The notes beneath the pieces are model-generated. The model had not been told where the DNA came from, searched no databases, and was given only the letters and a program-made list of their open reading frames with translations. A program made the position numbers and the translations under genes. Of a stretch of DNA of 64,000 nt, positions 23,760-36,231 are shown in pieces. The stretch's first letter is position 1; each line of letters starts with the position of its first letter. The stretch comes from Panicum virgatum (Eukaryota; Streptophyta; Magnoliopsida; Poales; Poaceae), in contig NC_053153.1 in the NCBI RefSeq assembly GCF_016808335.1, positions 13,651,033 to 13,715,032 of the forward strand, given 5' to 3'.

Positions 23760-26501
23760 CCAGTGTCAAGCCATTTGCTCTACAGAAGGGTTAGCAAAAT
23801 CAGTAAAAGCGTATCCCCTGTCCCGTCTACCGTGAGGCTAACGACCACCATCGCGAGGAAAGCGTGGTGCATTGTAATCTCCTCCAAAGCCTTGGTCTCG
23901 TGGTCCATAGCCGTACTGAGGACGACCAGGAGCACGACCAGCAAAGCGACCACCCGCTGGAGCACGGTAACCACCACCGTCTCCCTGTCCTCCACCTACA
24001 CGGCGCGCCCTAGTATCTTGCCTACCACCACGCCGAGGAGGATCATGCACTCGAGCAGAGTACATGTCCGAGTTACGTCTCTCCTGCTCATGCCTCACAG
24101 CCCGCTTCCTCCTGAAGCAAAACTCCTCCAAGTGACCATCTCTGTCATAGAACTCACAGTGGTACCTCACCTCTCTCTTGGGAGGTGGAGGCCCCGCCTT
24201 TGGACGGGGAGGAGCGGCCCCCTTCTTCGGGGCGACCTGGGCTGCGGCAGCAGGGAGTGTATCGAGGGGATTCCTCGGCTCATTGGGCTTTGGAACCCAA
24301 ACCTACTTCTGTGGAGGTGCTTTTGATGGTTCTTTCAGCACACCATCCACGGGGTCAACAAGCGAAGACTGCGTGCTCGTACTAGCAGTGTTTAGAGCAC
24401 TCGAAACTCCAGTAGCCTTGTCGATCTTACCATATAGCTTGTCCAAGTCTGACTGCGTGTAGGTGTAACCGACCCCAAACCCATCACCACGCTTAAACTG
24501 CTTGATCATCATGCCCAACTGCGGCTCACTGGCAGAAACCCAACTAAGAATCGCCCAAAGATATGTGTTCTCATTCTCCAAGTTGGCTTTCTCTACCGCA
24601 AGAACATCCAAATCAGAAATCAGACCAAGGCAAACAAGACAATCATTAGGTGGGATAGACTCAACGACCTTAGTCTTCCCCAAGGACTTAATCAAAGCAT
24701 TCTTCTCATCTAGCTCTGACCTAAGCGTGGGACAAAGCTTACAAGCACCAAGCAGAACTGGCCTAGACTTCACCTCTCCTAGCTCGCAAACAACAGTAGC
24801 AAACTTAGACTGCAACGAAGCTAGATCAGGCTTAAAGATGGGACACTCATCACATTCAAGCACATCACTAACAATAGGAGCGTCCTTGGCTATTTCAAGC
24901 TCATGCTTGGCCTTGGCTAGCTCATGAGACACGTCAGCAAGCGAAGTCTTGGCAACATCCAAATTTGCAACGTTCTCATCATGCTTGGCACAGAGAGCAA
25001 CAAGATCATTCATGTGAGATATGCAACCAGAGCACTCATCCTCACCAGATTTCTCTCTCGCACAAGCCAGTTCAGCCCTAAACTTCTTACGCTCTCTAGC
25101 TGCTTCCTTAAGCAGCCTTTTCTGATTGTCGAGAGCGGCGTACAACTCCCTAACCTCAGTGTCAAGCAGGTCGATGGTGGAGTTTACCTCTGAATCACTC
25201 TCGAATCCAGGAGAAGAGTCGTCGTGCGTCAGTGTAGCATGTCCACCTGGAGACGCACGAGCACCATTGGCCTCGCCCGCCATGGTGCAGAAGCTCTTGC
25301 GCCGACCAGCCGCCAAGTAAAGGCCGATGAAGCCGGTGGCTTCCTTGTCCCGCTTCTTCTTCTTCTTGTCATCGTCGTCGGAGGTCGGTGAAGAAGAGCT
25401 GTCGGTGTCGGAGCTCTTGTCGAGGTCGCTGAGCTGCGCCAGGAAAGCCTTCTCCTGCTTCTCGGCCTTGTACTGGAAGCGCTTCTTGAGTGACTCCTTA
25501 TCGAAGCGCCCTCTCCGGTCACGACTGCGGTGCTTGTGGCGCCGACGCTCCTTGTCGGAGCCTCCCTCGTCATGGTCGCGGTGGCGGTAGTAGTCGAGGT
25601 TGTTGTTCTGGCCACCGCCGGACTTCTTGGGGCAGTAGACGACGAAGTGGTTCGGATCACCGCAGTGGTAGCACCCGGTGTTCTTCCTCCTCTGCCTGTT
25701 GTGGTAGACACGCTGGAACTTGTTGATGAGGAGGCACAAGTCGTCGTCGCCCAGCGTCTCTAGCTGCTCATCTGTAACAGAAGGCAAAGAGGCAAGAGAA
25801 AAGCCAAGAGCAGAGTTAGCGTTAGAGCTCGATCCACCTGGGCCAGTCACAAGAGCGATGCTCTTGGAAGGAGGGGCACCATTGAGCTTGGCTCATGTCT
25901 GGTTATCCACCTCGGTGGCCTTGAGCTTGCTGAAGAGCTCATTCACGGTCAAAGTCTCATAGCCTGCATTCTCAATGATCGTGTTCACCTTAAGATCCCA
26001 CACAGAGCGGTCAAGTGCGTAGAGCAACTTGAGAGCCTTCTCATGGTCTGTGTAGTCAAGGGCATCAACAGATCTGTTCGCACTGACTTTGTTCACAATC
26101 GATTGAAACCGACTGAACATGTCGCCAATGCTCTCACCCGGCCCTTGTGTGAAGTTCTCATATTCACGCCGGTGAGTCTCGAAAAGCCTAGCCTTAACCT
26201 GAGGTGTGCCCTCGTGGTAGTTCTCAAGGCACGTCCAAACCTTGTGGGCTTCCTGAAAACCCTGGACGCGTGAGAACTCCGCTCGAGAAACGCCAGCGAC
26301 CAAGACATTGACAGCCTTGGCGTTAGCCTCGTGCTCGGTCACTTGTAGAGGAGTGGTCCGAACGGCAAGCACCTCGTAAGCCTGATTCTTGGTTATATCC
26401 CAAACCTCGGCTACTAAGCTCTGCAAAAAGGCCCGCATGCGAACCTTCCAGTAGGCATAGTCCTTGCCGGTAAACATAGGGATCTTAGCAAGACTCGCCA
26501 T
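23760..26501 (-). pseudogene. copia gag, interrupted
   Basis: The start is MASLAKIPMFTGKDYAYW at 26501, 65 bp after the LTR, the usual SIRE gag opening. A CCHC zinc knuckle (CYHCGDPNHFVVYC) lies near 25700, followed by Lys/Asp-rich and coiled-coil-like regions. A second, degenerate knuckle (CEFYDRDGHLEEFC) is near 24150, and an RGG-rich tail follows. In-frame stops are TGA at 25893, TAG at 24303 (before VWVPKP), TAG at 23838 and TGA at 23765. Joining to the protease needs a frame change near 23760. I cannot say whether this is decay or a natural feature. Confidence 0.85.
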
Positions 26502-26548
26502 GGTTGCCAGATGGTTTTCGAACCGGTTAGGATAATGAAAACCTTAAC

Positions 26549-26565
26549 CAACCTCTTATACCAAT
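26549..26565 (-). promoter_or_regulatory. primer binding site, Met-tRNA-like
   Basis: The minus strand reads TTGGTATAAGAGGTTGG directly after the LTR end. It resembles the TGGTATCAGAGC initiator-Met PBS of plant copia elements, with changes. Confidence 0.6.
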
Positions 26566-28202
26566 TGAGGGACCGAAATTAACGACCAGAGGGGGGTGAA
26601 TGGGAGCCGATCAAAATTTCTTTCGAAATCGATCCGTCGGCCTATATCCCGAAAATCACCACAAACCCTTAAATCTTAGATGAGGTGTGGAGTAGCTATA
26701 GAAGAGCTAAACCAACACAAATCACACCTAGGAACGAGGGAGAGAAAGCACGGAAGCGATCGAGAAAAACTGCAGATCTAGCAGTCAGGGACCGGTCGGA
26801 CCGCTTGCTCTGGGCGGTCAAACCGGTCGGGCTGGATTTGAAATTCCAGACCGGTCAGATCGGTTGCTACGACCGGTCAGACCGCTTCTGCTCAAAACAG
26901 AATTCCAGCCCGCGAACTCAAGGTGATTTCAAGATTACTCGTTCAAATCATCACCAAATGGTCTCAAAATTTGCAGGGAGGTTCTTGGGATAGAGACGAA
27001 CCCCTCCACAAAAGGAATCAACCCAAAATGTAAGGGATCATAAGAATTTCGTGGGGGAAAGAGGTAAAAGAGGGTTTTCCAAAAACTCCAAAAACCTCAA
27101 TCCGAGGGACTCGTGATTCTCGGGGGTTTAGCTCTAGGCTAGATGGTCGATAAGCAAATCACGGAGTCCTTAAACCCACCAAGAGAAAGCTTTAATCTCA
27201 AAAACCTCCAAAAGAGAGGAAATCAATCCATAAACAAAAGATGAACGGGAACAGAAGAGAGCTGCTCAAAAGGGTCCTCGATTTCATTCAAATTCATCGT
27301 GATTTACAGAGGAATTCACCTATACAAGAGCTAGACCTCCACCCATTCATCCACCCTCTCAAATTTGTGGACCTAGCTATAATCTAGACCACATTTTTCA
27401 TGGAGACCTCGGCCTAACCCAAGAATAGAGAGAGGAGTAAGGAAAAACAGAAAAGGGCTCGTGCCTTGGAGGCTCACCTGTCCAAGGGGGCAGGTGAGAT
27501 GTATTTATACGACCTCGGGAGCGACCGGTCTCACAGACCAGTCAGACCGGTCCCTTCCCAGAAATGACCTCCACCCTGACTCGTACACTAAAACGCCCGT
27601 AGGGGCAAAACCGAAAAGGGTACAAGATCTCATCCGACGGCGGAGTTTCTTTCTTCGACTCAAAGCCTTCTCCGCGATGCCGCCACGTCGATGCAGATCT
27701 GATCCGCGGTTTTGAGGAGTCCGCGAAACCCGGTGAGGTGGCCGGTTTTTAGAAAACCGCCAAAACTCCACACGCCGTGGCCCTGGATGCCGTTCCCGCC
27801 TCGGCCTCCTTACGGCCCTAGATGCCGCCCGACGCCCGTCACCTCCTCGCCCACAGCGAGGCCCTAGACGCCGTCGACGCCCGTTCCTCCGCCAGTCCCG
27901 AGACTGACGCCCGTGCCTCCACGACTTGGCGTCTTCAACCGTCGTCCGCCAGCTTGGTTTTGTGGCGCAAACCAAGAAACCCGCCATCCACTGGTGCTTG
28001 CGCCCTCGATCCAGGAGTGGACGCCACAGCTGCCGCCCAGCCTGAGCTCCGGTCCCGGCTGCCCTTCACCGCCGTCCACCGCACGGTCCATCGGCCACAT
28101 CACCTCCACAACAGTTCACCGTCGACACTCGACGCCCGTGTACCTGCAACCAAAGATCAAACACACGATCACACCGCACGGTTGATAATTCACTCATCGC
28201 AG
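26566..28202 (-). repeat. 5' LTR of minus-strand copia element, outer end truncated
   Basis: It matches 17468-19137 with a TATA box (GTATAAATAC) at 27510-27501. Similarity stops at 28202 inside ...CACTCATCGCAG, where the other LTR continues for about 21 bp to its terminus. The outermost bases and the target duplication appear deleted. Confidence 0.82.
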
Positions 28203-28986
28203 TCCATGGATCGATGCATGCCATGACAGCATAAAGGCCAGTTGAAAAATCACGTGCGCTGTTTCCTTGTGCCACAGTGCGAGCTGTGCAAAATGCGGCT
28301 GTCCAGTAAGAACAGTAAGAAGTAAGAACCTTTTCTCGATGAACGGAAAGAACCTTTTCTCGATGAACGGATCCGATGCCAAAGCACAACGCTCTGATCT
28401 AAAGGAGAATCCAACTGAAACTTACACTCGCACGCGCACCCATATCTGCAGAGCATTTGAGGAGAAAATGGTACGGATTTCATTAAGATTAAACATATAT
28501 ATATACAAAGATGCTCGTGACAGCAGCCCTTTTCTTTTGCAAGAATTAACCTATGAAAAAAAATGAACACAATATATTTAGCAAAGATTTGTTAGACAAA
28601 TACCAAATATGACAAGTTTCTTTTAAATGAAGAAAGTGTAATTTCCGGACTTTACAAAGTAGGGTTGCACATGCAACCTTTAGACTCCCAAAGATCAATT
28701 ATGAAATGTGGCCAGGTTGTGTGTGTGTGTGTCCTATGAGAAATTTTACTATAACTGGAATAAATAAAGGTTATTCGTTGCGCTAATTTAAATCAATAGT
28801 TAAGATATAAGAGGTACCAAGAGATAGCTAGAAAAATGTACCAAATTTGTGGAACTAGTACCACAAAGTAGGATGGTACAAATATTAATTTTACTTTTTT
28901 AATTTTCACAATCAAATCAATGGCCAGAAAAATTCTACACAACAGCTCGGCAAGGTACCACGCATGGTAGTACTTCCATTCTTCCA
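28203..28986. other. intergenic, no gene seen
   Basis: AT-rich with a short GT run near 28720 and a duplicated TTTTCTCGATGAACGGA at about 28331 and 28354. No gene is supported. Confidence 0.5.
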
Positions 28987-29240
28987 ACTAGGGGTGGAAT
29001 CGAGCCGAGCCTCGACTTTTTTCGAGCTTTCTTCGAAATCAATATATTCGTATTTATTATAGTCTCCCGCGTTGTTTGATATGCAACTTCAAATCGAGCA
29101 TAACGAGCTGAGCCGAGCCGAGCCTGCCAAAATTGACTTTTGTTCCAAATCAACTAATCTTTATTTTAAAAAAAGAACGAACGTAATCGGAGCAATTTTG
29201 AAACGAGCCACCGAGCCGGCTTAACGAGCTTTTTTTCCAG
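28987..29240. repeat. degenerate CGAGCCGAG-type repeat
   Basis: It opens AGGGGTGGAATCGAGCCGAGCC and closes with GAGCCACCGAGCCGGCTTAACGAGC. GAGCCGAGC words recur in between. It looks like a decayed copy of a common grass non-autonomous repeat. The ends are not fixed. Confidence 0.4.
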
Positions 29241-29286
29241 CTATTCTGCACTCTGAGCATACTCTAAAAAAAAAGTACTGTAAGGT

Positions 29287-29520
29287 AGTCCCAGTGCATT
29301 GCATCATATGTCTCATGTAAGATATTTTGCTTTTGTGATATTGAAATTAAAGAAGAGAAAGAGAGAAGTTGTATCTCTAGGAAGAAACAGTACTCACTGT
29401 ATCCAATAATACTAGAAATATATCCATGTGCATATTTTGTGTCTACTCTCATATACACAAGCACATAGAAAGAGAAGAGATAGCCGTCTCAAGCAAGCCC
29501 CCTAATGCGTAGTGGGCTGA
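29287..29520. mobile_element. possible MITE
   Basis: The left end AGTCCCAGTGCATTGCA and the inverted right end AGCCCACTACGCATTAG are imperfect inverted repeats around an AT-rich, non-coding centre. Class and TSD are unresolved. Confidence 0.35.
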
Positions 29521-29730
29521 TTTGTACATCTCCTCCGCTCATATTTCTTTACTTTAGGATCCACTTTGGACGACCACTGTATAGCTATTGGAGAAGTGAT
29601 CTTTTATATTAGCTATTTTTGAGGTTAATTGGTATGACATACATATAGGCAGAGGCGAAGATCTCCATGCGGCACGGTGGGGCAGCTGCCCCAGCTACCG
29701 GCGGAGCCGCGGAGCAGACCCGAGCCACTT

Positions 29731-31166
29731 TGTCGGTGTCCCGACCCGGGGGGGCCGGATCCCAACTAGTAAATGTTGCGTGCTTCCTCGTCCCAGATGA
29801 TGATGCAAGAGGCAACACAGTAACGCACGGTTTATCCTGGTTCCGGCCGCGGGGCCGTACGTCCAGCAAAGGGGGTGTGCGAGGGCACTGTATTATCTTG
29901 CACCCGGAGTGCTTGTAGCAGGGGATACAAGCGAGGCGAGAGAGGGAGGGAAGCTCCCAAGTCTCTGCTGGAAGTGGAGTCGGCTGAGATGAGTGCTCAG
30001 TAGTCCCTGAACGTCCTCTTGGAATAGAGAAGCCAGAGAGCGAGAGACCAACCACGCTAAAGGAAGCCCACCTCCTCCTTTTATAGTTATAAGGAGGGGC
30101 GGTGTACATGAGTGCGAGCATGGAAGTCGTCGTTTTCCCCTTAATCGCGGGGGTACAGTGGTCGGACACTGTAGTAAGTACACTGTGGGAAGGCGGCGGG
30201 CGTCGCAGTCGTCCTGGATATCGTCCTTAGTCCTGCGGAGATCGTGCCGGTCGTCCTGCCAGCCCCTGCAGGCGGCGTAGTCGTTGCTGACGTATGGTCT
30301 TCTATATACGACGCGGTGGCATTCGGTGGGCCCTGCGGATTAGGGTCTTGGATGTACCAGCGGTAGTGGTGGCGTGCAACGGCCCCGGACCCCTTGGTCG
30401 GAGTGCGGGCGTGCACACTAGAGGGTCCGGGGGACACGTGGAGGTCCTGGACCCCTAAAAGGGGGGAAGGTCCAGGACTCCGTCCATTTCGTGATGGGTG
30501 ACCCTCCCGGAAAGACACGTGACGTCGCCGGATCCCTTCCCCAGTGGGAGGGAAATTCGGATGGTCGGTGTCGGCAGAACAGTAACGGGAGCAGTGCCGA
30601 GTCTGTCTTGTCCCGCGTCGCAGGTCCCAAGGTGCTGCTACAGCATCTGGGATGGCGGAATGGTGACCGGAGTCAGCGGATGGGACCCCGGTCACATCTA
30701 CTGTGGGAGTGGAGGCCTGACGCCGCCTGTCCTTTGAGCCGTGGCGGAGTGGCTGGCTTTTAATGCCCTCATACGGCGGACGGTTGAGCGGCGGGGTTTG
30801 TTTGTCCCTGGTGCCGAGGGGTGGCCTCGAGCGAGGCGGAGATGAGTTACCTGCTCGAGGGCAGATCCGCTGCCCTCGAGCGAGGCGGAGATGAGTTACC
30901 TGCTCGAGGGCAGATCCGCTGCCCTTGAGCGAGGCGGAGATTGCCCAGCGGGCCCGAGAGGGACCCTCGAGCGAGGCGGAGATCGTCCCGCGGGTTCGAG
31001 GGGGGTGTGAATGGGCCGCACACCGGGCTTCTTTGAGTCCTTTCCCTTCTTCCGAATGGGAAGCAGGCCGTGGTCCTTTGTGGGCCCAGTCGCTCTAACA
31101 GGTGTTTGCATTTTTAAAGCGGTCTTAGTACCCCGATTAGGGTGTCCCTAATCGTGGTACCCGACA
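29731..31166 (-). repeat. 3' LTR of gypsy element
   Basis: 1436 bp. A TATA box on the minus strand (CTATAAAAGG) lies at 30086-30077. It is exactly 49 bp longer than its partner because a 49-bp unit (GAGGCGGAGATGAGTTACC...) is present twice in tandem at 30824-30921. Confidence 0.92.
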
Positions 31167-33551
31167 GTAGCCCCCGAGGCTTTGATCGAGTCAGGGGATT
31201 CGGCCAAAGGGTGGTTCAGCGATTTCCCCTTTTGACGTGATCGGAGGATGTCGCGCACCCGCCAGACGCGCCTGAGCGCCAGCCCGGTGGATGTGACAAC
31301 ACGCCGGTCGGGGTAGTACGCCCGTGGGGAGAGTACTTCGAGGCGCGCGCCTCTTTGTTTGTTTGTTTGGAGGACAAGACGTGTCCGCGCGCTAAGGGGG
31401 GGCCAGGGTGACGATGGTGCCCGCTGCTCGGCAGCTGGCGCTTTCGTCGCACTGTCCCGCACTCAGGGCCTTGGCCCGGCTTTCCCTAGTTGCCTTGCGG
31501 CGCGCTGTTCGGGGGCGGTCGGCCCGAGCCGATGCTGTACCGCTTAGCGTCCAGGGGCCATGCTCCGCTTTATTTCATTCAGTCGCGTCTCGGCGCTGTG
31601 ACCGAGGACATCCTTTGCTTGTGGATTGCCGCGCCGTCACGGGCGATCCAAACCTCCGCCTTTTGACAGGCTTGAAGCTTGGTGCCTGGCGCAGCTATAA
31701 ATAGGGGTCGTGGGGTTCCCTTTCCTCTCCAACCTCCCAGCTCTTTCTTCCAGCATTGCACAACTCTTGTAATGTTTCCTTTGCCTTTTTGTGACCGGCC
31801 CCCAGATGGGGTGGCCTGGCTTTTTTAGGCTTTGGCGCTAGAAGAATGCTTGCGAGCGGTGGGGGAAGACCGGAGTGGGTGTGCGCACCATCCCTCAGCT
31901 TAAGTGGGATCAGCAGAAGAGCATAGGGCCCGTGGGGTCCTACTCCTGCGATGTCCCCTAGCTTGAAGGGGGATGGAGACGCCTGACCGTGGCGCTGGCG
32001 CCAGGTCTGGCGGCTGTTTTTTGCATCGCCCCCCCGGCAACATGGTCGCTCTCGGGGAGACGGTGCGGAGGGCACTGTCCGCCAGCTCGACCCCCCGCGT
32101 GGTCTTTGGTGGAGGAGACGCTAGAAGAAAGCTTGCGAGGAGAGCATCCTGCTGGACCCGTGCGGCCTGGGGGCTGCTCCTCGCATCCCTAGCAGCCTGG
32201 CCGTTGCGTCAGCCAGGGGCTCGGTGCCTTTCTTCGTCGCTCGCTCCTCCCCAAGACAGGGAAAATTGCCACGTAGGTGGCAACGTGTTTGTATCTTTCG
32301 ACGGCCTCGCGCCGGTAATCCTTTGTAATCTTTATTTGCATTTGAGCAATAAAGTCCTCTTTCCCCTCTACGGGGAGGATTACCTAAGGTATAGGGGCGT
32401 ACATAGAGTTACGACCCTCGAATATGTGTGAAGTCTCCTCCACGGGGGCGCGTCAGTGCACCCGCGGGTGTAGCCCCTGAGGCCTTGGAGGGGAGTTTGT
32501 GCTCGCCCAAGGGCTATAAACGTTGTCCTGCTGGGTAGCTTTACTGAGGTGGCTGTCTAGCGTCTTTTTCAGTCGGCATCGGCACTCTTTCAGCTGGCCT
32601 CGGCGTTCTTAGTGCTGGTACAGCGGCCCGGCGTTCAGCTTAACCATCCGGAGGGCGCGCGTCTACAGCGGAGGGTTTGTTCAGACACGTGGAGCTTCAC
32701 AATTGACGGTCGTCGACTTATTCGAGGGTGCAGCTTGAACCATGGTGTGCGAGGAGCCCCCGAGCCCAGGCCCGTGTGAAGGCGTTCAGGGGAACCCTTG
32801 ACTTTGATTACGACCCTCGTCGCCCTTCGAGGGAGGAGGGGTGAAGCGCACCATGCTACCCATGCCCGAGCCGCGAGCTATGGCTGCTTCAGTGAGCTAT
32901 TAGCGGGTTGTTCAAGCGGACGTCCGTGCCCCGTTCGATAGGGGTCGGCTCGTGGTCCATAGACACGTCACATAAAGCACTTGCGAAGGTTCGCTTGGCG
33001 GGGCTCGGACCCATTCGATAGGGTCCGAGGGCTCGATGCTCTCCCTCGAGGGGATCCCTCTTCTAGGCACCCTCGACTGGCCTTGAACACTATGTAGGAT
33101 ATCTCAAACTCTGCGTTCGAGGGTAGCTTGTACGGCACATCCCTGTAGTCCCTGACTCTGGCGATCTGGGGCGCCTGTCGAACCCCCTGAAGGGCCAGGC
33201 TTCGAACCCGTGATAAGTAAGGCCTCGGAATGCGATTCCTTCGAGGGTAAAGAGACCCCCCGAAGGAATATTCCGTCTTGATTCGAAAATGCCGCAAGGT
33301 CATGAGTCACGCGCGCGGGTCTTCAGCTGGTGGTGGGCGACGTGGCCCGATTCGTGAGGTGCGGTGTGGGCGCACCTTTTCAGGTGACAGCCTCGGGCAG
33401 ACGAAGCGGCGTGGGCGGCGGCTGACGGATGGGATAGCGCAACAGTCGCGCCGCGCCCACCGGTTACCGTGCCGCATTTATCGCTGCGTGCGCGCGTGGG
33501 AGACTCCGCGATCGTGGGCCCATCAGTCAGTGATAGCAAAATCTACCGCAT
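31167..33551 (-). other. 3' non-coding part of gypsy element
   Basis: About 2.4 kb lies between the broken integrase and the 3' LTR. No frame with a known domain was found. CCTCGAGGG-like words recur. The PPT (minus strand CCTCGGGGGCTAC) abuts the LTR at 31167-31180. Long non-coding 3' regions are usual in Tat elements. Confidence 0.65.
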
Positions 33552-36231
33552 TCAATGCTCCACTTGTCCGTTCGTCTGTGGGTGTGCCACAACCGACCAG
33601 TCCACACGTATGTGGAAACTGTCGCAGAACGCCAAGAACTTCTTGCCTGTGAACTGGGTGCCATTGTCGGTGATGATCGAGTTCGGGACCCCGAACCTGA
33701 AGACGATGTCGGTGAAGAATAGAACTGCTTGCTCGGATTTGATCTTGCCGATGGGTCGAGCCTCGATCCACTTGGAGAATTTGTCGACCGCCACCAGCAA
33801 GTGGGTGAAGCCCCCGGGCGCCTTCTTCAGCAGACCGATGAGGTCCAGTCCCCACACGGCAAACGGCCACATGATGGGGATGGTCTGTAGGGCGTAGGCC
33901 GGGAGGTGTATCTTTCGAGCGTAGAACTGGCAGCCCTCGCAGGTCCGCACAATGTCGGTGGCGTCGGCGACCGCGGTGGGCCAGTAGAAACCTTGCCGAA
34001 ACGCGTTACCCACGAGGGTGCGCGGCGCAGCGTGGTGGCCACAGATGCCAGCGTGGATGTCGCGGATCAGCTCCTTGCCCTCGGGGATGGGGATGCATCG
34101 TTGCAAGACACCCGAGGGACTGCGCTTGTGTAACTCGTTGTCGATTAGGACGAAGGACTTGGCCCTCCAGGCGAGGCGCCGCGCCTGAGCACGGTTCGAG
34201 GGTAGGACCCCTCGAATCATCCAGTCAAGGTACTGGATGCGCCAGTCTCGCGAAGTGGGGGCTTCGTCGACTTCCATTGCTTCGGCCTCGTCCGCGGAGG
34301 CGGTCTCGAAGTCAATGTCCATGGGCTCAACCCTGTCCGCCGGAGGGTTCCCGCCGGGGGACCCGGTGGACGAGAAGCCTGGCTCCGCCGGATCCTTGAA
34401 TTCGGTGGAGGGCTTGATGATGTCGCGAGCGAAGATGTTCGGGGGGACGGTGGTCCGCCCCGACGCGATCTTGGCTAATTCATCGGCGTCCTCGTTGTAC
34501 TTGCACGGGACATGATTGAGCTCAAGGCCGTCGAATTTGTCTTCGAGGTGGCGCACTGCATTGCAGTACGCCTACATTTTTGGGTCATGACAGCTAGACT
34601 GTTTCATGACTTGATCGACGACGAGTTGAGAGTCCCCGCGTACGTCGAGGCGCTTGACGCCAAGCTCGATGGCGATGCGGAGGCCGCTAAGGAGGGCCTC
34701 ATACTCCGCCATGTTGTTAGAAGCGGGGAAATGCAAGCGTATCACGTACCGCATGTGTTCTCCGAGGGGTGAGATGAAGAGGAGGCCGGCGCCGGCGCCG
34801 GTTTTCATCACCGACCCGTCGAAGTACATAGTCCAGCATTCGCCCTGGATTTGCGGTAGGGGTAGCTGAATGTCCGTCCACTCAGCCACGAAGTCGGCCA
34901 AGATTTGGGACTTGATCGCCTTGCGGGGGGCGTAGGTGAGTGTCTCTCCCATCAGCTCCACAGACCATTTGGCAATTCTACCCTCGGCTTCCCGGTTGCG
35001 GGCTATCTCTCCCAAAGGGAAAGACGAGACCATGGTGACGGGATGGGCCTCGAAGTAGTGGCGTAGCTTGCGCCGAGCCAGAACCACTGCGTAGAGCAGC
35101 TTCTGAATCTGTGGATAGCGTGTCTTAGTTTCAGACAACACTTCGCTGATGTAGTACACCGGCCGTTGGACGGGCAGAGCATGGCCCTCCTCTTGTCTTT
35201 CGACGACGATCACCACGCTGACCAATTGGGTCGTCGCAGCTACATACAGATAGAGGGGCTCGCCGTCCGTGGGTGGTGTGAGAATGGGGGCGCGAGTGAG
35301 CGACGCCTTCAGCCTTTCGACGGCTTCTTGGGCTTCGGGGGTCCACGTGAAGCCTTTCTCGCCGAGACGCGAGATGAAACGGCTAAGTGACGCTAGGCAT
35401 CCCATAACCCTCTGTACCCCCTTTAGGTCTCGGATCGGTCCCATCCGAGTGATGGCCGAGACTTTTTCAGGGTTGGGTTCGATGCCCCGCTGGGAGACAA
35501 TGAAGCCCAAGAGCATGCCTCGAGGCACCCCGAACACGCACTTCTCGGGGTTGAGTTTCACCCCTTTGGCCCGTAGGCAATCGAACGCGATTCTGAGATC
35601 GGCAACCAAGTCGTCCGCCTTCCTAGATTTTACAACGATATCATCGACATATGCCTCTACGCTCCGCCCGAGATGGTCTTCGAAAACGTGGAGCATACAC
35701 CGTTGATAGGTAGCTCCGGCGTTTCTGAGACCAAAGGGCATCGTAACGTAGCAGTACATGCCGAAAGGTGTGATACAAGAAGTCGCGAGCTGGTCGGACT
35801 CTTTCATCTTGATTTGGTGGTAACCGGAGTAAGCGTTAAGAAAGGATAAAAGCTCACACCCCGCAGTAGAATCTACAATATGATCAATTCGTGGCAAAGG
35901 AAAGGGAACCTTCGGACATGTCTTATTTAAACTAGTGTAATCTACACATCCTCCAGTTTCCACTCTTTTTCTTCACTAATACTGGATTAGCTAGCCACTC
36001 GGGATGGAATACCTCTTTGATGAATCCGGCCGCCAGAAGTTTCTGCAACTCCTCGCTGATCGCCCGGTGCTTGAGCTCGTCGAAGCGTCGCAGGTGCTAT
36101 TTCACCGGCTTGGAGTTGGGTCGGACATCAAGGGAGTGCTCGGCGACCTCCCTCGGTATGCCAGGCATATCTGAGGGGCTCCACGCGAAAATGTCAGCGT
36201 TGGCACGGAGAAAATCGACGAGCACCACTTC
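33552..36231 (-). pseudogene. gypsy pol (RT, RNase H, Tat-type second RNase H, integrase), interrupted
   Basis: RT shows CVDYTSLNK, FLNAYSGYHQIKM, MPFGLRNAGATYQR and the catalytic YVDDIVVKS. RNase H of the retroviral type follows. Then comes a second, archaeal-like RNase H (MYFDGSVMKTGAGAG...NNMAEYEALLSGL), the mark of Tat. Integrase has an HHCC zinc part ending CEGCQFYARK, then WGLDLIG, TDNGTQF and QTNGQVE. It stops right after that Glu at 33552, so its C-terminal domain is gone. TAG codons at 36097 and 34572 fall at glutamine positions. Near 35940 the WRMC/VDYT join is out of frame, consistent with loss of two bases. Not functional. Confidence 0.9.

Larger units (their letters stand above)
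17468..28202 (-). mobile_element. nearly full-length SIRE-lineage Ty1/copia retrotransposon
   Basis: Reading on the minus strand, the order is 5' LTR (28202-26566), PBS, gag, protease, integrase, RT, RNase H, long 3' region, PPT and 3' LTR (19137-17468). The two LTRs are clearly alike and carry TATA boxes at matching places. No 5-bp target duplication was found (TTATA on the left). The outer end of the 5' LTR seems to lack about 20 bp, which would explain this. The reading frames hold several stops and one frameshift, so it is not autonomous now. Confidence 0.92.

Noticed and set aside
25530..25763. Plus-strand hydrophobic frame considered as a membrane protein
   Set aside because: It is antisense to the copia gag zinc-knuckle region.
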